A model generated the notes under the pieces. It saw only the letters and a program-made list of their open reading frames with translations. It was not told the origin of the DNA and searched no databases. From Diacronema lutheri (lineage: Eukaryota; Haptophyta; Pavlovophyceae; Pavlovales; Pavlovaceae): 64,000 bases of DNA. Of this stretch, positions 1-9,500 are shown one piece after another; positions within the stretch are counted from its first letter, which is position 1; each line of letters starts with the position of its first letter. The position numbers were made by a program, and so were the translations under genes. The stretch lies in the NCBI GenBank assembly GCA_019448385.1, contig JAGTXO010000002.1:186001-250000 (forward strand). Direction: 5' to 3'.

Positions 1-116
1 CCTGCCACCGAGGGCGACGTCGACATGGCCCAGCCAGGCCCCGCGCCCCGACGCGCGAGCACCCACGCGCGCGGAAGGGCGACCACGCGCGGAGCTTCAG
101 ACTTGGTTTTTTCACG

Positions 117-956
117 ATGGTGGGGCGCGAAACGCCGCGGCGAGGGACGACGGCGGTCCTGCTTGGCGTGGCGCTGCTGTGCGTCGCCGCCCTGCTCGTG
201 CGCTCGCAGAGCACGCCGACGCGCATCTCATGCGTGACAGGCGGCCACCCACGCGCCGGCGTCGATCTGCCGCCCTGCCCGTGCACGCGCTACGAGCACG
301 GAGCATGCGCGGACGGCTCGCGACGCTCGCCCGAGGGCTCAGCACCCAAGGCGCCGGCGCAGCCAGCGGCGCCGCTCGGCCGCCAGCCTCGGCAGAGCGC
401 GCCGACCGGCGCGCAGCTCGCACGCCTCGCGCCGACCCCGCGCTCGCCGCCGCCGCCGCCGCCGCCATCGAGCCCGCCGCCGCACGTCGCGCCGCCGCCA
501 CCGGCAGATGGCAGCTGGACCGCCGCCTACGGTGGAGGGCGCACGCGCTGGCCAAAGGCGTCGCGGTTGCATCCACAGAGCCCCGACCGGCGCCTGCACG
601 TCGACCCGCCGCACCCGCCGCCGCCGAGCCCGTCGCCACCGCCGGTGCCCCGACCCATACGCCGGCCGCCGGCGGTTGCAACGATGCCGGCGGTGCCTCT
701 CGGCGACCTGCCCCTCCTCGCGCTGCCGTCAAGCGGGTCAAGCGTATCGACCACGAGAAAGCACACTCGCGCGCGACACTTGCGCAGTCGTCCGCCGCCG
801 CTGGCGCTCGGCCAGCGACAGCCCGCCGCACTCGCGGCCGCGCGCGCGCTCGGCGCTGTGGCATTGCTGCTCGCCGGCGCCACACTCGCGCGCGCAATGC
901 TCGTGCTCCGACCACGCGCATGCCGGACGCTTGCCGAACAGCCGATGTTGTTGTGA
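117..956 (+). CDS. hypothetical Pro-rich membrane or secreted protein
   Basis: I do not recognise this 279-residue protein. An N-terminal hydrophobic stretch (about residues 12-29) after a basic start looks like a signal peptide or signal anchor. A small Cys cluster (PPCPC) follows, then a long low-complexity segment rich in Pro, Arg and Ala with short proline runs (about residues 105-190). A second hydrophobic segment (about 240-262) lies near the C-terminus and could be a membrane span. The third codon position is almost always G or C, as in the surer genes nearby, which supports this frame over an overlapping one. Another long ORF in a different frame covers the same DNA, so the call is tentative; a cell-wall or scale-type Pro-rich protein is one possibility. 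Confidence 0.4.
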   Translation: MVGRETPRRGTTAVLLGVALLCVAALLVRSQSTPTRISCVTGGHPRAGVDLPPCPCTRYEHGACADGSRRSPEGSAPKAPAQPAAPLGRQPRQSAPTGAQLARLAPTPRSPPPPPPPSSPPPHVAPPPPADGSWTAAYGGGRTRWPKASRLHPQSPDRRLHVDPPHPPPPSPSPPPVPRPIRRPPAVATMPAVPLGDLPLLALPSSGSSVSTTRKHTRARHLRSRPPPLALGQRQPAALAAARALGAVALLLAGATLARAMLVLRPRACRTLAEQPMLL

Positions 957-1100
957 GGGCGCGGCGGCGTTGGCCCGTGCACGGCGGACCATCCGCTGCG
1001 CGACCGATCCATCGCTTCCAGTCAGACCCTGTGAAAGACAGTCCAGTCCACTCGGAGGGTCAGACCGCGGAGGCCATCAAAAAATCGGAACTCGCGTCGC

Positions 1101-2438
1101 ATGCCCTGCGCGAAGTCTTTGGCGCGAGCGCCGCTTGCCCGAGCGGCGAGCAACGCGCTCCACGCGCCGAACGCGCGCCTGGCCTCGCTGCCGCGCTCTA
1201 ACGTGTTTGCCGCGTGCACCAAGATGGCGGGCGACCATGGCGCTGTCAACCTGGGGCAGGGCTTCCCGTCGTGGCCGGTACCGCAGTTCGTGCTCGACGC
1301 CGCGGCCGCGTCGATACGCGACAGCGAGGCGGGCTTCAACCAATACAGCCGGCCAGGCGGGCACCCGCTGCTCCTCGACGCGATCGCGCGATTCACCGCG
1401 TCGCGCTTCCGCCGGCCGATCTCCGAGGAGAACGTGACGGTCGCGGCGGGCGCGCAGGGCGCAATCTCGAACGTCTTTGCGACGTTCTGCGCGGAGGGCG
1501 ACGAGGTGGTTTTCATCGAGCCCGCGTTCGAAATGTACAGCCGCATGGCCGCGATGCACGGCTGCCACGTACGCGGCGTGCCACTCGGCAATGTCACGGG
1601 CGCGTCGGTCGCCTCGACGTCGGAGCAGCTCACGCTCGACATCCCGGCGCTCGAGGCGGCCATCACGCCGCGCACGCGGCTGCTCATCCTCAACACGCCG
1701 CACAACCCGACGGGCAAGGTGTTCAGCCGCGCTGAGTATGAAGCCGTCGCTTCGGTCGTGCGCCGGCACCCGCGCCTGCTCGTGCTGTCAGACGACGTGT
1801 ACGAGTTCATGGTGCTCGAGGCGTCGCTCGAGCACGTGCACTTTGCGCTGCTGCCGGGCATGTGGGAGCGCACCATCTCGACGTTCAGCGCTGGCAAGAC
1901 GTTCTCATGCACGGGCTGGCGCGTCGGCTATTGCATCGGCCCGCCCGAGCTCATCGCGCCGCTCACGTCGACACAGTCGATCGTGTCGTTCTGCGCGGCG
2001 GCGCCTCTCGAGGTCGCGATTGCGCGCTCAATCGACGCGGCGGAGGCGCTCGGCTACTTTGACTCGCTCGCCGCGTCGCTCAGGCACAAGCGCGACGAGC
2101 TCGTGGCCGCGCTCGGCGCCGCCGGGCTCAAGCCGATCGTGCCGGGTGGCGGTTACTTTGTTCTGTGCGACACCTCGGGACTCAAGGCCGCCGGAGGGCC
2201 GTCACCGCCGTCCGCGCTCGCGGACGACAACGCGTTCGCGCAGCGGCGCGACTACCTTGCGTGCGCAGCGCTCACCAAGAGCGTCGGCGTGCTCGGGCTG
2301 CCGATCGGCGGGTTCTACTCACCGGCCAACCGGCACCTCTCCGACTCTCTGCTACGCTTTGCCTTTTGCAAAGCGGACGGCGAGCTGCACGAGGCCGCCG
2401 AGCGTTTGCGTGAGGCAAAGGCGCGCGGCGCGCTTTAG
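1101..2438 (+). CDS. class I PLP aminotransferase, kynurenine aminotransferase type
   Basis: Single-exon gene for 445 residues, close to the family's usual size plus a basic, Ala-rich leader of about 40 residues that could be a mitochondrial or plastid presequence. It would transfer an amino group between an amino acid (kynurenine, glutamine or aromatic) and a 2-oxo acid. The fold-type I signature is clear: VNLGQGFPSWP near the start, NQYSRPGGHP for substrate and cofactor, NTPHNPTGK, the SDDVYE cofactor aspartate region, and SAGKTFSCTGWRVGY with the Schiff-base lysine at K266. These motifs match kynurenine-oxoglutarate transaminase and cysteine S-conjugate beta-lyase. Exact substrate cannot be read from sequence. 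The 3' flank starts with a 22-nt G homopolymer 10 nt after the stop. Confidence 0.9.
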   Translation: MPCAKSLARAPLARAASNALHAPNARLASLPRSNVFAACTKMAGDHGAVNLGQGFPSWPVPQFVLDAAAASIRDSEAGFNQYSRPGGHPLLLDAIARFTASRFRRPISEENVTVAAGAQGAISNVFATFCAEGDEVVFIEPAFEMYSRMAAMHGCHVRGVPLGNVTGASVASTSEQLTLDIPALEAAITPRTRLLILNTPHNPTGKVFSRAEYEAVASVVRRHPRLLVLSDDVYEFMVLEASLEHVHFALLPGMWERTISTFSAGKTFSCTGWRVGYCIGPPELIAPLTSTQSIVSFCAAAPLEVAIARSIDAAEALGYFDSLAASLRHKRDELVAALGAAGLKPIVPGGGYFVLCDTSGLKAAGGPSPPSALADDNAFAQRRDYLACAALTKSVGVLGLPIGGFYSPANRHLSDSLLRFAFCKADGELHEAAERLREAKARGAL

Positions 2439-2448
2439 CAAATCGGGA

Positions 2449-2470
2449 GGGGGGGGGGGGGGGGGGGGGG
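2449..2470. repeat. 22-nt G homopolymer
   Basis: Uninterrupted run of 22 G on the + strand, in the 3' flank of the aminotransferase gene. It is one of six G/C homopolymers of 21 nt or more in this window, none of which falls in coding sequence. Confidence 0.9.
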
Positions 2471-2659
2471 TTGATTGTCGGAATTGGCTCGGATCCCCGC
2501 GAGGAGCCAAGGCGGACAGGATCTGGTGGCAGCGGAACAACTCGCGTGACATGTGCACAGATGGCTGCAAGCGCGTGCTTGCAAGCTGGGCAAACAGCAC
2601 GAGCGCGCCAGCTGCGCCGCGCAGCAGCTCGGTCTGCGCCGCCTCGCCTGCCTGGCCGC

Positions 2660-3025
2660 TCATTTGTTCATGTCCGCAGCGCCGAGGAACTCAGCCGGGA
2701 GCGTGTCCCGCGAGAAGGTCAGGAACAGCTGCGACGCGAGCACGAGCAACGGGACGAGCACGTATGGGAGTAGGCGAATGTCCAGCGAGGGCCCCGCAGG
2801 CTCCGGAAGCGACGGCTGCACGCTGCTCGCAGGCTGCGGCGGCGGCGGCGTGGCGTCGCGCTCCGTTTGGTCCGAGTTCGTCGCGCGCGCCTCCTCGCCT
2901 GATGCGCGGATGCGCGGCGTGACGATCATCGCCGAGCGCGCAAGGAGAGGAAGACGGCCGGTCGCAAAGCCGGCCGCCGGCGTCGCCGCCGCGAGAAGCA
3001 CCGTGATGCACGCCGCGACCTTCAT
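2660..3025 (-). CDS. small plastid-targeted single-span membrane protein
   Basis: 121 residues from the ATG at 3025; an in-frame upstream ATG at 3055 adds 10 residues but hides the signal peptide. The N-terminus (MKVAACITVLLAAATPAAGF) is a classic signal peptide whose predicted cleavage leaves phenylalanine first, the motif that routes proteins into red-derived secondary plastids. An acidic and Pro-rich linker follows, then one membrane span (LLPYVLVPLLVLASQLFL, about residues 85-102) and a short tail ending in ADMNK. Size and layout resemble small thylakoid photosystem subunits, but I cannot assign one. It is divergent from the RRM gene at 3092, with 66 bp between start codons. Confidence 0.6.
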   Translation of the reverse strand: MKVAACITVLLAAATPAAGFATGRLPLLARSAMIVTPRIRASGEEARATNSDQTERDATPPPPQPASSVQPSLPEPAGPSLDIRLLPYVLVPLLVLASQLFLTFSRDTLPAEFLGAADMNK

Positions 3026-3091
3026 TTCTCCCGGGGCTCCTTCTCGAAGATTCACAACCTTCCTCGTCGCTCGAAGGCACGACCGACCGGC

Positions 3092-3531
3092 ATGCTGGCG
3101 CGTTCCGTCATGCGGCTCGGCGCACGGGCGCGCGCGCAGAGCAGCCTATGTTTGCGGGGAATCCCGCGCGACGCGACTGTCGAGGAGGTTCGCAAGTTCC
3201 TGGATGGCGTCATCCCCGCTGAGCGGATCAAGTTCAGGTGCTTGCGTAGCTCGTCGGACCGCACGCGCGCGCGCGCGCCACACGCGCAGATGTGCAGCGC
3301 GCTGAACGCTCGCGAGCGCCTCGCGCGAGCGACATCCTTCGCGTGCGCGCGACGGCGTGCCGCTACAGCAAATTCTCGGACACAGGCGTGTTTTCGGGTT
3401 GGGCCACCGTCACTTGCCTCGACGCCAAAGAGGAGGCGGCTGTCCGCGCAAAGCACACGGCGAACATTCGCCACCGCTACATTGAGGTGCTCGAGGACCG
3501 CAGCCAGCACCGGCGCCCTGGCTTCAAGTAG
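3092..3531 (+). CDS. small single-RRM RNA-binding protein, two exons
   Basis: Exons 3092-3237 and 3369-3531 encode 102 residues; the 131-nt intron starts GTGCTT and ends CAG. Splicing rebuilds one RNA-recognition motif: RNP2-like LCLRGIP at about residues 19-25 in exon 1 and an RNP1-like GVFSGWATV strand in exon 2. The basic, Ser/Arg-containing N-terminus could be an organellar presequence. Two aromatic positions of the canonical RNP1 are only partly kept, so RNA affinity is uncertain. The last 58 nt of the coding region, the stop and the next 48 nt are copied again just downstream (3609-3714), so a partial duplication hit the 3' end of this gene. Confidence 0.7.
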
Positions 3532-3714
3532 TCGCGTGCAGGGACGCCGCACAACGCTGTCGCCCTTGGCCTCGGGGCGGACGGGCCCATGAATGAGGAC
3601 GGCGGCATCCGCTACATTGAGGTGCTCGAGGACCGCAGCCAGCACCGGCGCCCTGGCTTCAAGTAGTCGCGTGCAGGGACGCCGCACAACGCTGTCGCCC
3701 TTGGCCCCGGGGCG
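3474..3714. repeat. tandem direct repeat of an RRM gene 3' end (2 x 106 nt)
   Basis: Copies 3474-3579 and 3609-3714 match with one visible mismatch (T/C near the end), separated by 29 nt. The first copy contains the last 58 nt of the RRM coding exon with its stop; the second is an orphan fragment with the same stop. Confidence 0.9.
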
Positions 3715-3767
3715 CCGCACATCGTGGCTTCAACCCGAATGCCGCAACGGCTCCTACGGACGAGGAA

Positions 3768-3777
3768 GGGGGGGGAT

Positions 3778-3811
<34 letters not shown>
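3768..3811. repeat. interrupted G tract, 8 + 34 nt
   Basis: G8, then AT, then an uninterrupted run of 34 G (3778-3811) in the 3' flank of the RRM gene and upstream of the mitochondrial carrier. It is likely length-unstable and able to form quadruplex DNA. Confidence 0.9.
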
Positions 3812-3812
<1 letters not shown>

Positions 3813-3931
3813 AGAAGGCCCAGACTCCGCGCGCCATCGGCATCACGCCGGCACAATCACGCCATGGCTCGTGGGGGACACTGAGACGAGTCCTATGTTC
3901 TCACGCGTGAAATCGCAACGAGGGCGGCCGG

Positions 3932-4897
3932 ATGCGCGTGGCGCCCTGCTCAACACTACACGCGTTTTTGTGCGTCGCAGCGTGGCTGCGGCTCGGCTCC
4001 GCGGTGCGGATGGCGGAAGTGTCGATGCCTGACCCTATCTGTCGACTGATTGCCGGCGGCATTGCGTCCGGCACCGCCAAGACCGCGATGGCGCCGTTCG
4101 AGCGCGTCAAGCTCATTTTGCAGACATCGCACAAGTACGCCAACGCGCTTGAGGCGCTCAGGCGGATCCCTGCCGAGGAGGGTGTCGCGTCGTTGTGGCG
4201 TGGTAACGTGGCAAACCTCGCGCGCATCGTGCCCACTTACGCCATGCGCTTCGCGCTACTCGACAACTTCCGCGCCGCCGTGCGGCTCGGCGCGCCGGCG
4301 GGCACGCGGCTCACGCTCGCTCAGGAGCTCTGCGCGGGCGCGCTCGCCGGAGCGGCTGTGTGCGTGGTTACGCACCCGCTCGACCTCGCGCGCACGCACC
4401 TGGCCGTCGCGTCCGGCGCGCATGCTTCCGCCGGCGTGCGCGGCACGCTCGGCTTGTTTGTTCGGAAGTATGGCGTCGTGGGCCTCTACCGCGGATTGGC
4501 CGTGTCGCTGCTCGAGATCATGCCGTACACGGCCATTTCGCTCGGCGGCTTCGAATACATTAAGGCGAGCCTGAGCGCCTCGCACGTCGACCCGCGCTCC
4601 AAGCTCGCCGCGAGCTGGCTGTCCGGGCTGTGCGCGTCGCTGCTCTGCTACCCGCTCGATAGCGTCAAGCGCCGGCTGATGGTGGATGGCGTCACGGGCG
4701 GCGGCATGTACGGCGGCTCGATCGCGCGGTGTATCACGACCGTCATCCGCCTCGAGGGCGCGAGAGGGCTGTACCGCGGCTGCCTGCTCAATGCGCTCAA
4801 GTCGGCGCCTACGTTTGCGGCGACCGCGACGATGAACGATCTGCTCAAGGTGTGGCTCGGCTGCGGCGTCGCGGCGCACTCAGCCAAGGCGCGATGA
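3932..4897 (+). CDS. mitochondrial carrier family (SLC25) transporter
   Basis: 321 residues in one exon. The three-fold carrier repeat is complete, with signature PX[DE]XX[KR] motifs PFERVK, PLDLAR and PLDSVK, each followed by a G-rich even-helix motif (SLWRGN, GLYRGL, GLYRGC). The first repeat (KTAMAPFERVK and LWRGNVANLARIVPTYAMRF) is close to ADP/ATP carriers, but the RRRMMM nucleotide-exchange signature is replaced by KRRLMV. It is therefore an AAC-like carrier of unknown substrate, perhaps another nucleotide or CoA. The downstream in-frame ATG at 4010 gives a more typical short carrier N-terminus. Starting at 3932 adds 26 residues including a hydrophobic stretch, which would be odd for the family, so the true start may be 4010. 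Confidence 0.88.
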   Translation: MRVAPCSTLHAFLCVAAWLRLGSAVRMAEVSMPDPICRLIAGGIASGTAKTAMAPFERVKLILQTSHKYANALEALRRIPAEEGVASLWRGNVANLARIVPTYAMRFALLDNFRAAVRLGAPAGTRLTLAQELCAGALAGAAVCVVTHPLDLARTHLAVASGAHASAGVRGTLGLFVRKYGVVGLYRGLAVSLLEIMPYTAISLGGFEYIKASLSASHVDPRSKLAASWLSGLCASLLCYPLDSVKRRLMVDGVTGGGMYGGSIARCITTVIRLEGARGLYRGCLLNALKSAPTFAATATMNDLLKVWLGCGVAAHSAKAR

Positions 4898-5084
4898 CGG
4901 CCCGCGTCCGCGCATGCCCGCATCGCCCGCCGGCGGGGCGCGCGCGCCCCGTGCTCCCCATCACGACTCACGAGAGCTGCGGTCTGACAGCCGCGCTGCC
5001 GTGACTCAAAGACACAGTGACTTCACACTCGTGAGCGCGCGCTCGTCGGCGGCCGCGCGCGAAAAGCACGCCAAGGAGCCAACG

Positions 5085-6474
5085 ATGGACAAGCTCGACA
5101 AGAGCCTTGATGAGCTCATGAAAGAGCGCCCGAGTGGCGGCGGCAAGGCGCAGGCCAAGCAGCACAACGCGGGCGGCGCTTCCCGCGGCTCGCCCTACGG
5201 CCGCGCTGGCCGTGACGGCGCCGGCGGCGCTGGTGGCGGCGCGCGTGGCGGGCCGCGCCCGCGCGCGACGGGCGGCTGCCGCGTGTACGTTGGCAACCTC
5301 TCGTGGCAGACCACGTGGCAGACACTCAAGGCGCGCGCAGCGCGCTGCGATCCTTGCGCCCGCTCGCCGGCTCGCGCCCGGCAGCGCGCGCACCCATGCG
5401 CTCCGCGCACACGCACCGCCGACGTGCGCACGACGCGCCGCGTTGCCGCCCCGTTTTCCTCGCGCCAGGACCTAATGAACACCGTGGGGGCGGTCGCGCA
5501 CGTCGATGTCGCCTGCGAGCCGAGCGGCCGCTCGAAGGGGTACGCGCTCGTCGACTTCGTCAACGCGGCGGGCGCTGCAGCTGCGATCAGCACGCTGAGC
5601 GACTACGAGCTGGACGGCCGGCTGCTCCTCATTCGCGAGGACCGCGGGGACGCGGCGCAGGCCGCGACCACGCCGCAGCAGCCACAATCTTCTGCGCGCA
5701 TCGTCCGTGCCGCGCTCGGAGGCAAGGCCCACGCGTATGGGGCCGAGTGCCGTGTCTTCATCGGCAACCTCGATTGGCACGTGGGCTGGGCGGAGCTCAA
5801 GGACGTGCTGCGCCAGGCGGGCGACGTGACGCATGTTGATGTGCTCACCGAGGCGCAGACGGGCCGCTCGAAGGCGCGCGCACGCGGACGTCAGCGCGCC
5901 CGCCCGCGCGCCCGCCCGCGCGCCGCGGCCGAACGTTGCTCGCGTGGGTCGCCGATCCGGTTCCCTCCCGGACTGCTGCCGGCGCGTCCCCCCGCGCGTG
6001 CGCTGTACGCAGGGATGCGCGATCGCGCAGTTCGCCGACCCTGCGGGCGCGCTCGCCGCGATCAATACGCTGCAGGACGTGCAGATCGGTGGGCGCAAGA
6101 TCTGGTTGCGCGAGGACCGCGAGGCGCCGTCCGCTGCCGGCTACGCCGGCGGCCACGCGCGCGGGCACGGCGGCGGCGGTGGAGGCGGCGGTGGAGGCGG
6201 CGGTGGAGGCGGCGGTGGAGGCGTGGAGGAGCACAGGCGCGTGTACGTGGGCAACCTCGCGTGGGGCGTGACGGCCGCAGACCTCGAGCCCGTGATGCGC
6301 AGCGCGGGCAAGACCGTGAGTGTCCGCGTCCTCACTGAGCACACTGGCCGCTCGAAGGGGTGCGCGATCGTCGAGTTTGCAAGCGTCAACGGCGCGTACA
6401 AGGCGATCGCCACGCTGCGCGACGTTGAGGTGTGCGGCCGCCCAATCTTTTTGCGCGAGGACCGTGAAGCGTGA
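5085..6474 (+). CDS. three-RRM RNA-binding protein with GC-AG introns
   Basis: Exons 5085-5330, 5469-5873 and 6013-6474 give 370 residues. A lysine-rich start (MDKLDKSLDELMKERP) and a Gly-rich linker lead to three RRMs. Each has an RNP2 of the form RVYVGNLSW, RVFIGNLDW or RVYVGNLAW and an RNP1 with GRSKG(Y/C)A. RRM2 and RRM3 are separated by a pure glycine run coded by a GGTGGAGGCGGC-type repeat (about 6172-6225). Both introns begin GC after AAG and end CAG. The second is proved by the third RRM, whose uninterrupted GRSKGCAI matches the spliced RRM2 junction. Likely a nuclear or cytoplasmic mRNA-binding protein of the nucleolin or hnRNP style; exact role unknown. Confidence 0.85.
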
Positions 6475-6557
6475 TGTCACTGGCTCACTGACTCACTGCG
6501 GCACTGCAGGTGCCCGCCGGCAGCGGGCGTGCCCCGCGTAGAACAACGGTGCCTTCC

Positions 6558-9500
6558 TCACGCCGCCTGGCGCGCAGGCGGCGCTGGCTCGTCCTCACCG
6601 CCAGCGGCAGTGGGCAGCTCGCGGCACATACGCTGCAGCTCCACATGCCACACGCGCGCAGAGTCGCCAACATCGCGCGCGGCGCGCACCGCGTTCGCCT
6701 GCAGCGCAGCCCACGACGCGCCATCGGGCGCGTGGTACGCGGTGAGCGCGCGCTCGAGGGCGGCGAGGAGCGCGGCGTGGTTGCCCGCGCGGAAGACGAA
6801 CGCGCAGCCGGCACACGGACGCTCGCTCACGTCGACGAGCGTGTCGCGCAGCCCGTCGGCGTCCGACGCGACGACGGGCGTGCCCGCCGCGAGGAACTCG
6901 TGTTGTACGAGCCCGCCCGGCTCGAAGAGCGAGGGCATGACGCACAGGTCGGCCGCGAGGTTGACGAGCGGGCCGTCGTTACAAAATTCGGCGGGGCGCG
7001 CCCAAAAGCGCTCAGGGAAGCGCGCGCGCAGGTCGCTCATCTGCGCGGCGCACGCACTCGCGTATCGGTCGCCCGCCGCGGCGCGGCCGCAGACGATCAG
7101 CTGCGCGTCGCCGCCGCACCGCTCGAGCAGCGCGGGGAACGCGTCGAGGAGCAGGTGCACACCCTTCTGGCGGCACACGCGGCCGACAAAGGCGATGAGT
7201 GGCCGGCGCGGCAGCATGGCGGCTCGGCCAAAGCAGCGCAGCTGCACCGCCGCCTTCGCGTCAGCGCGGCTCATGCCAAGCTGCGCGATCTGCGCGCGGT
7301 GCAGCGCGACGGGCACCGACGCGGGCGCGACGAGCGGCGGCCCGCGCGCGCGCAGCAGCGGCGCGAGCCGAGCCGATTCGCCCAGCCGAGCCGATTCGCC
7401 CAGCCGAGCCGATTCGCCCAGCCGAGCCGATTCGCCCAGCCGAGCCGATTCGCCCAGCCGAGCCGATTCGCCCAGCCGAGCCGCGTACGCGTGGCCAACG
7501 GTCGCCCACCGGTCGGAGCAGAGCAAAGCCGCACGCGTCAGCGAGACGGCGACGGGCGCGCTCGCGCCGGCGATGGACGGCGGCGGCGGCGGGAGCTGCT
7601 CGCGCGCGAGCGCGCGCAGCGGCGCGGCGCGCGCGCGCGCCGACGCGCCGACGCTCGACTGGGGCGGCGGCTGCGCGCTGGCCGCCGGCTTGGTGGACGC
7701 GGGCGCGACGCGCGCGGCGCGCGCGGCGCGCGCGGCGCCGAAGGCCGAGGCGTCCACCGACGAGGGCGAGGAGGCCGAGCATGAGCCGGCGAGCGACGCG
7801 TCCGAAAAAAGCCGCGCGCCGCCGAGGTCGGCACAGCACGCGCGCGGCGCGGACGGCACGATGCCAACGTCTGGCCAGGGCGCGCGGGCGGCGGGCGCGA
7901 GCGGCGGCGCGGCGTGCGTCTCGCCGCTCGCCCAGCCCGCGCCCCAGCCCCCGCCTCCGCCCGTCGCGACCATGAGGGACGCTGGTATGCCCGCCGCCTC
8001 GACAAGTGCAACCTCCGCAGCCGTGCTGAGCAGGAAGCCATCGTAGCCGTGCTCGAGGTTGTGAATCAAATGGAGAAGGCGCGCGCGCGAGATGGCGAGC
8101 GCCGCCGCGCGCTCGGCGAGGCCGGCGGGCGAGGCGGTGCGCGCGCCGCGCGCCGCGCGTATCGCAGCCGGCAGCAGCGCGGTCGTCCAATCGTTGCTCA
8201 CGACGACGTCGGGACAGACCGCGCAGACCTCGAGCGCGCGCACGGACGCGAGGGCGAAGACGGCGGCCGAGCGAAGCGCGAACCCCTCGTAGGGCTCGCC
8301 CTCAAAATGCCCAGCGCACGCGACGAGGTGCACGTGCACGCCGTGCACGCGCGCCGAGTGCAGCGAGCTCACGACGGGCGACGCGCCGCTCCCGACGTCG
8401 ACGGTGAAGCGCGCGACGCGCAGCTCGCCCGCCGCGTCGCCGAGCGCGGCGTGCGCGCGGCGCACGTCGACGCGCTCGCCGCCCGCGCGTCGCGCCCAAA
8501 GTGGCGTGACCACATGCACCGTCACGCCCGCGCGCGCGGCGAGCGCCTCGGCGAGGTGCGGCACGAAGACGCCCAGGCCGCCGAGCGCGCTTCCCGCCAG
8601 CCGCGCGTACTCGGGGCTCACGAGCGCCAGCACGAGCGGCGAGCTCGCTGGCGGCGACGCGAGCGCGAGCTCGGACGGCGGCGCCATGGGCGCGCATAGC
8701 GCGCGCGGCGCCTCTCCACGCGCGCAGCCGAGCAGCTCGACAAGACGGCGGTCGCTCAGAGCGCGCTCGCACGCGTGCGCCGTCGCGAGCGCCGCGCGCA
8801 GCGCGTCGGTGGGCGCGCCCGTGCGCTCGGCCAACCTGGCGAGGCAGGCGAGCAGCGGGCCGCGACGCTCATCCGCGCGCGCGGCGCGCGCGCGCGCGCC
8901 GTCGCCGCCCGCGTCGCCGCAGCGCACGCCGGCGGCGAGCGGCGCGCTGCGCGGCTCGGCGCGCCCCGCTGCGTCGGCGTCCGCCACGCGCTGCCGCGCA
9001 AAGCCGTCGGCGAGGAGGGCGCCCACCGCGTTGCCGCGCGTGCACAGCGCGAACGGTAGGCGCGCGAGGCGATGCAACGCCGTTGCGAGCAGCGCGCCCT
9101 CGCCGTCGTCGGCAGCGCCATGGCGATTGCTCGCGCGCTCCGTCCCGGCGTGCGTTCCAGCATGGCGCCCGGCGTGCGTTCCAGCATGGCGCCCGGCGTG
9201 CGTTCCAGCATGGCGCCCGGCGTGCGTTCCAGCATGGCGCCCGGCGTGCGTTCCAGCATGGCGCGCACGCGCGGCGCTGAGCTCGACGCACAGCGTGCAG
9301 CCGCGCGCGCCCGCGGGCACCTCGAACCAGAGCTGCCCTGCGAGCAACTCGTCTGCGCAAAAGAGCCAAGCTCCGCCCTCCATGTCGGCGCCGCCGTGCG
9401 CGCCGAGGAGCAGCGCGTTGGAAAGTGCGACGGGCGTGACGAGCACGCGGTTTGCTGCCGCCCCGCCCGAGCGCCTCGCGGGCAGCAGCGCCGGCCCAAT

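Noticed and set aside
179-1201. Long + strand ORF overlapping the 117-956 ORF
   Set aside because: Arg/Ala-rich reading without hydrophobic or domain pattern; the 117-956 frame has better third-position GC and two plausible hydrophobic segments.
7371-9265. CRISPR-like arrays in the GT5 gene
   Set aside because: The repeats are contiguous without spacers, in frame within a eukaryotic coding region.
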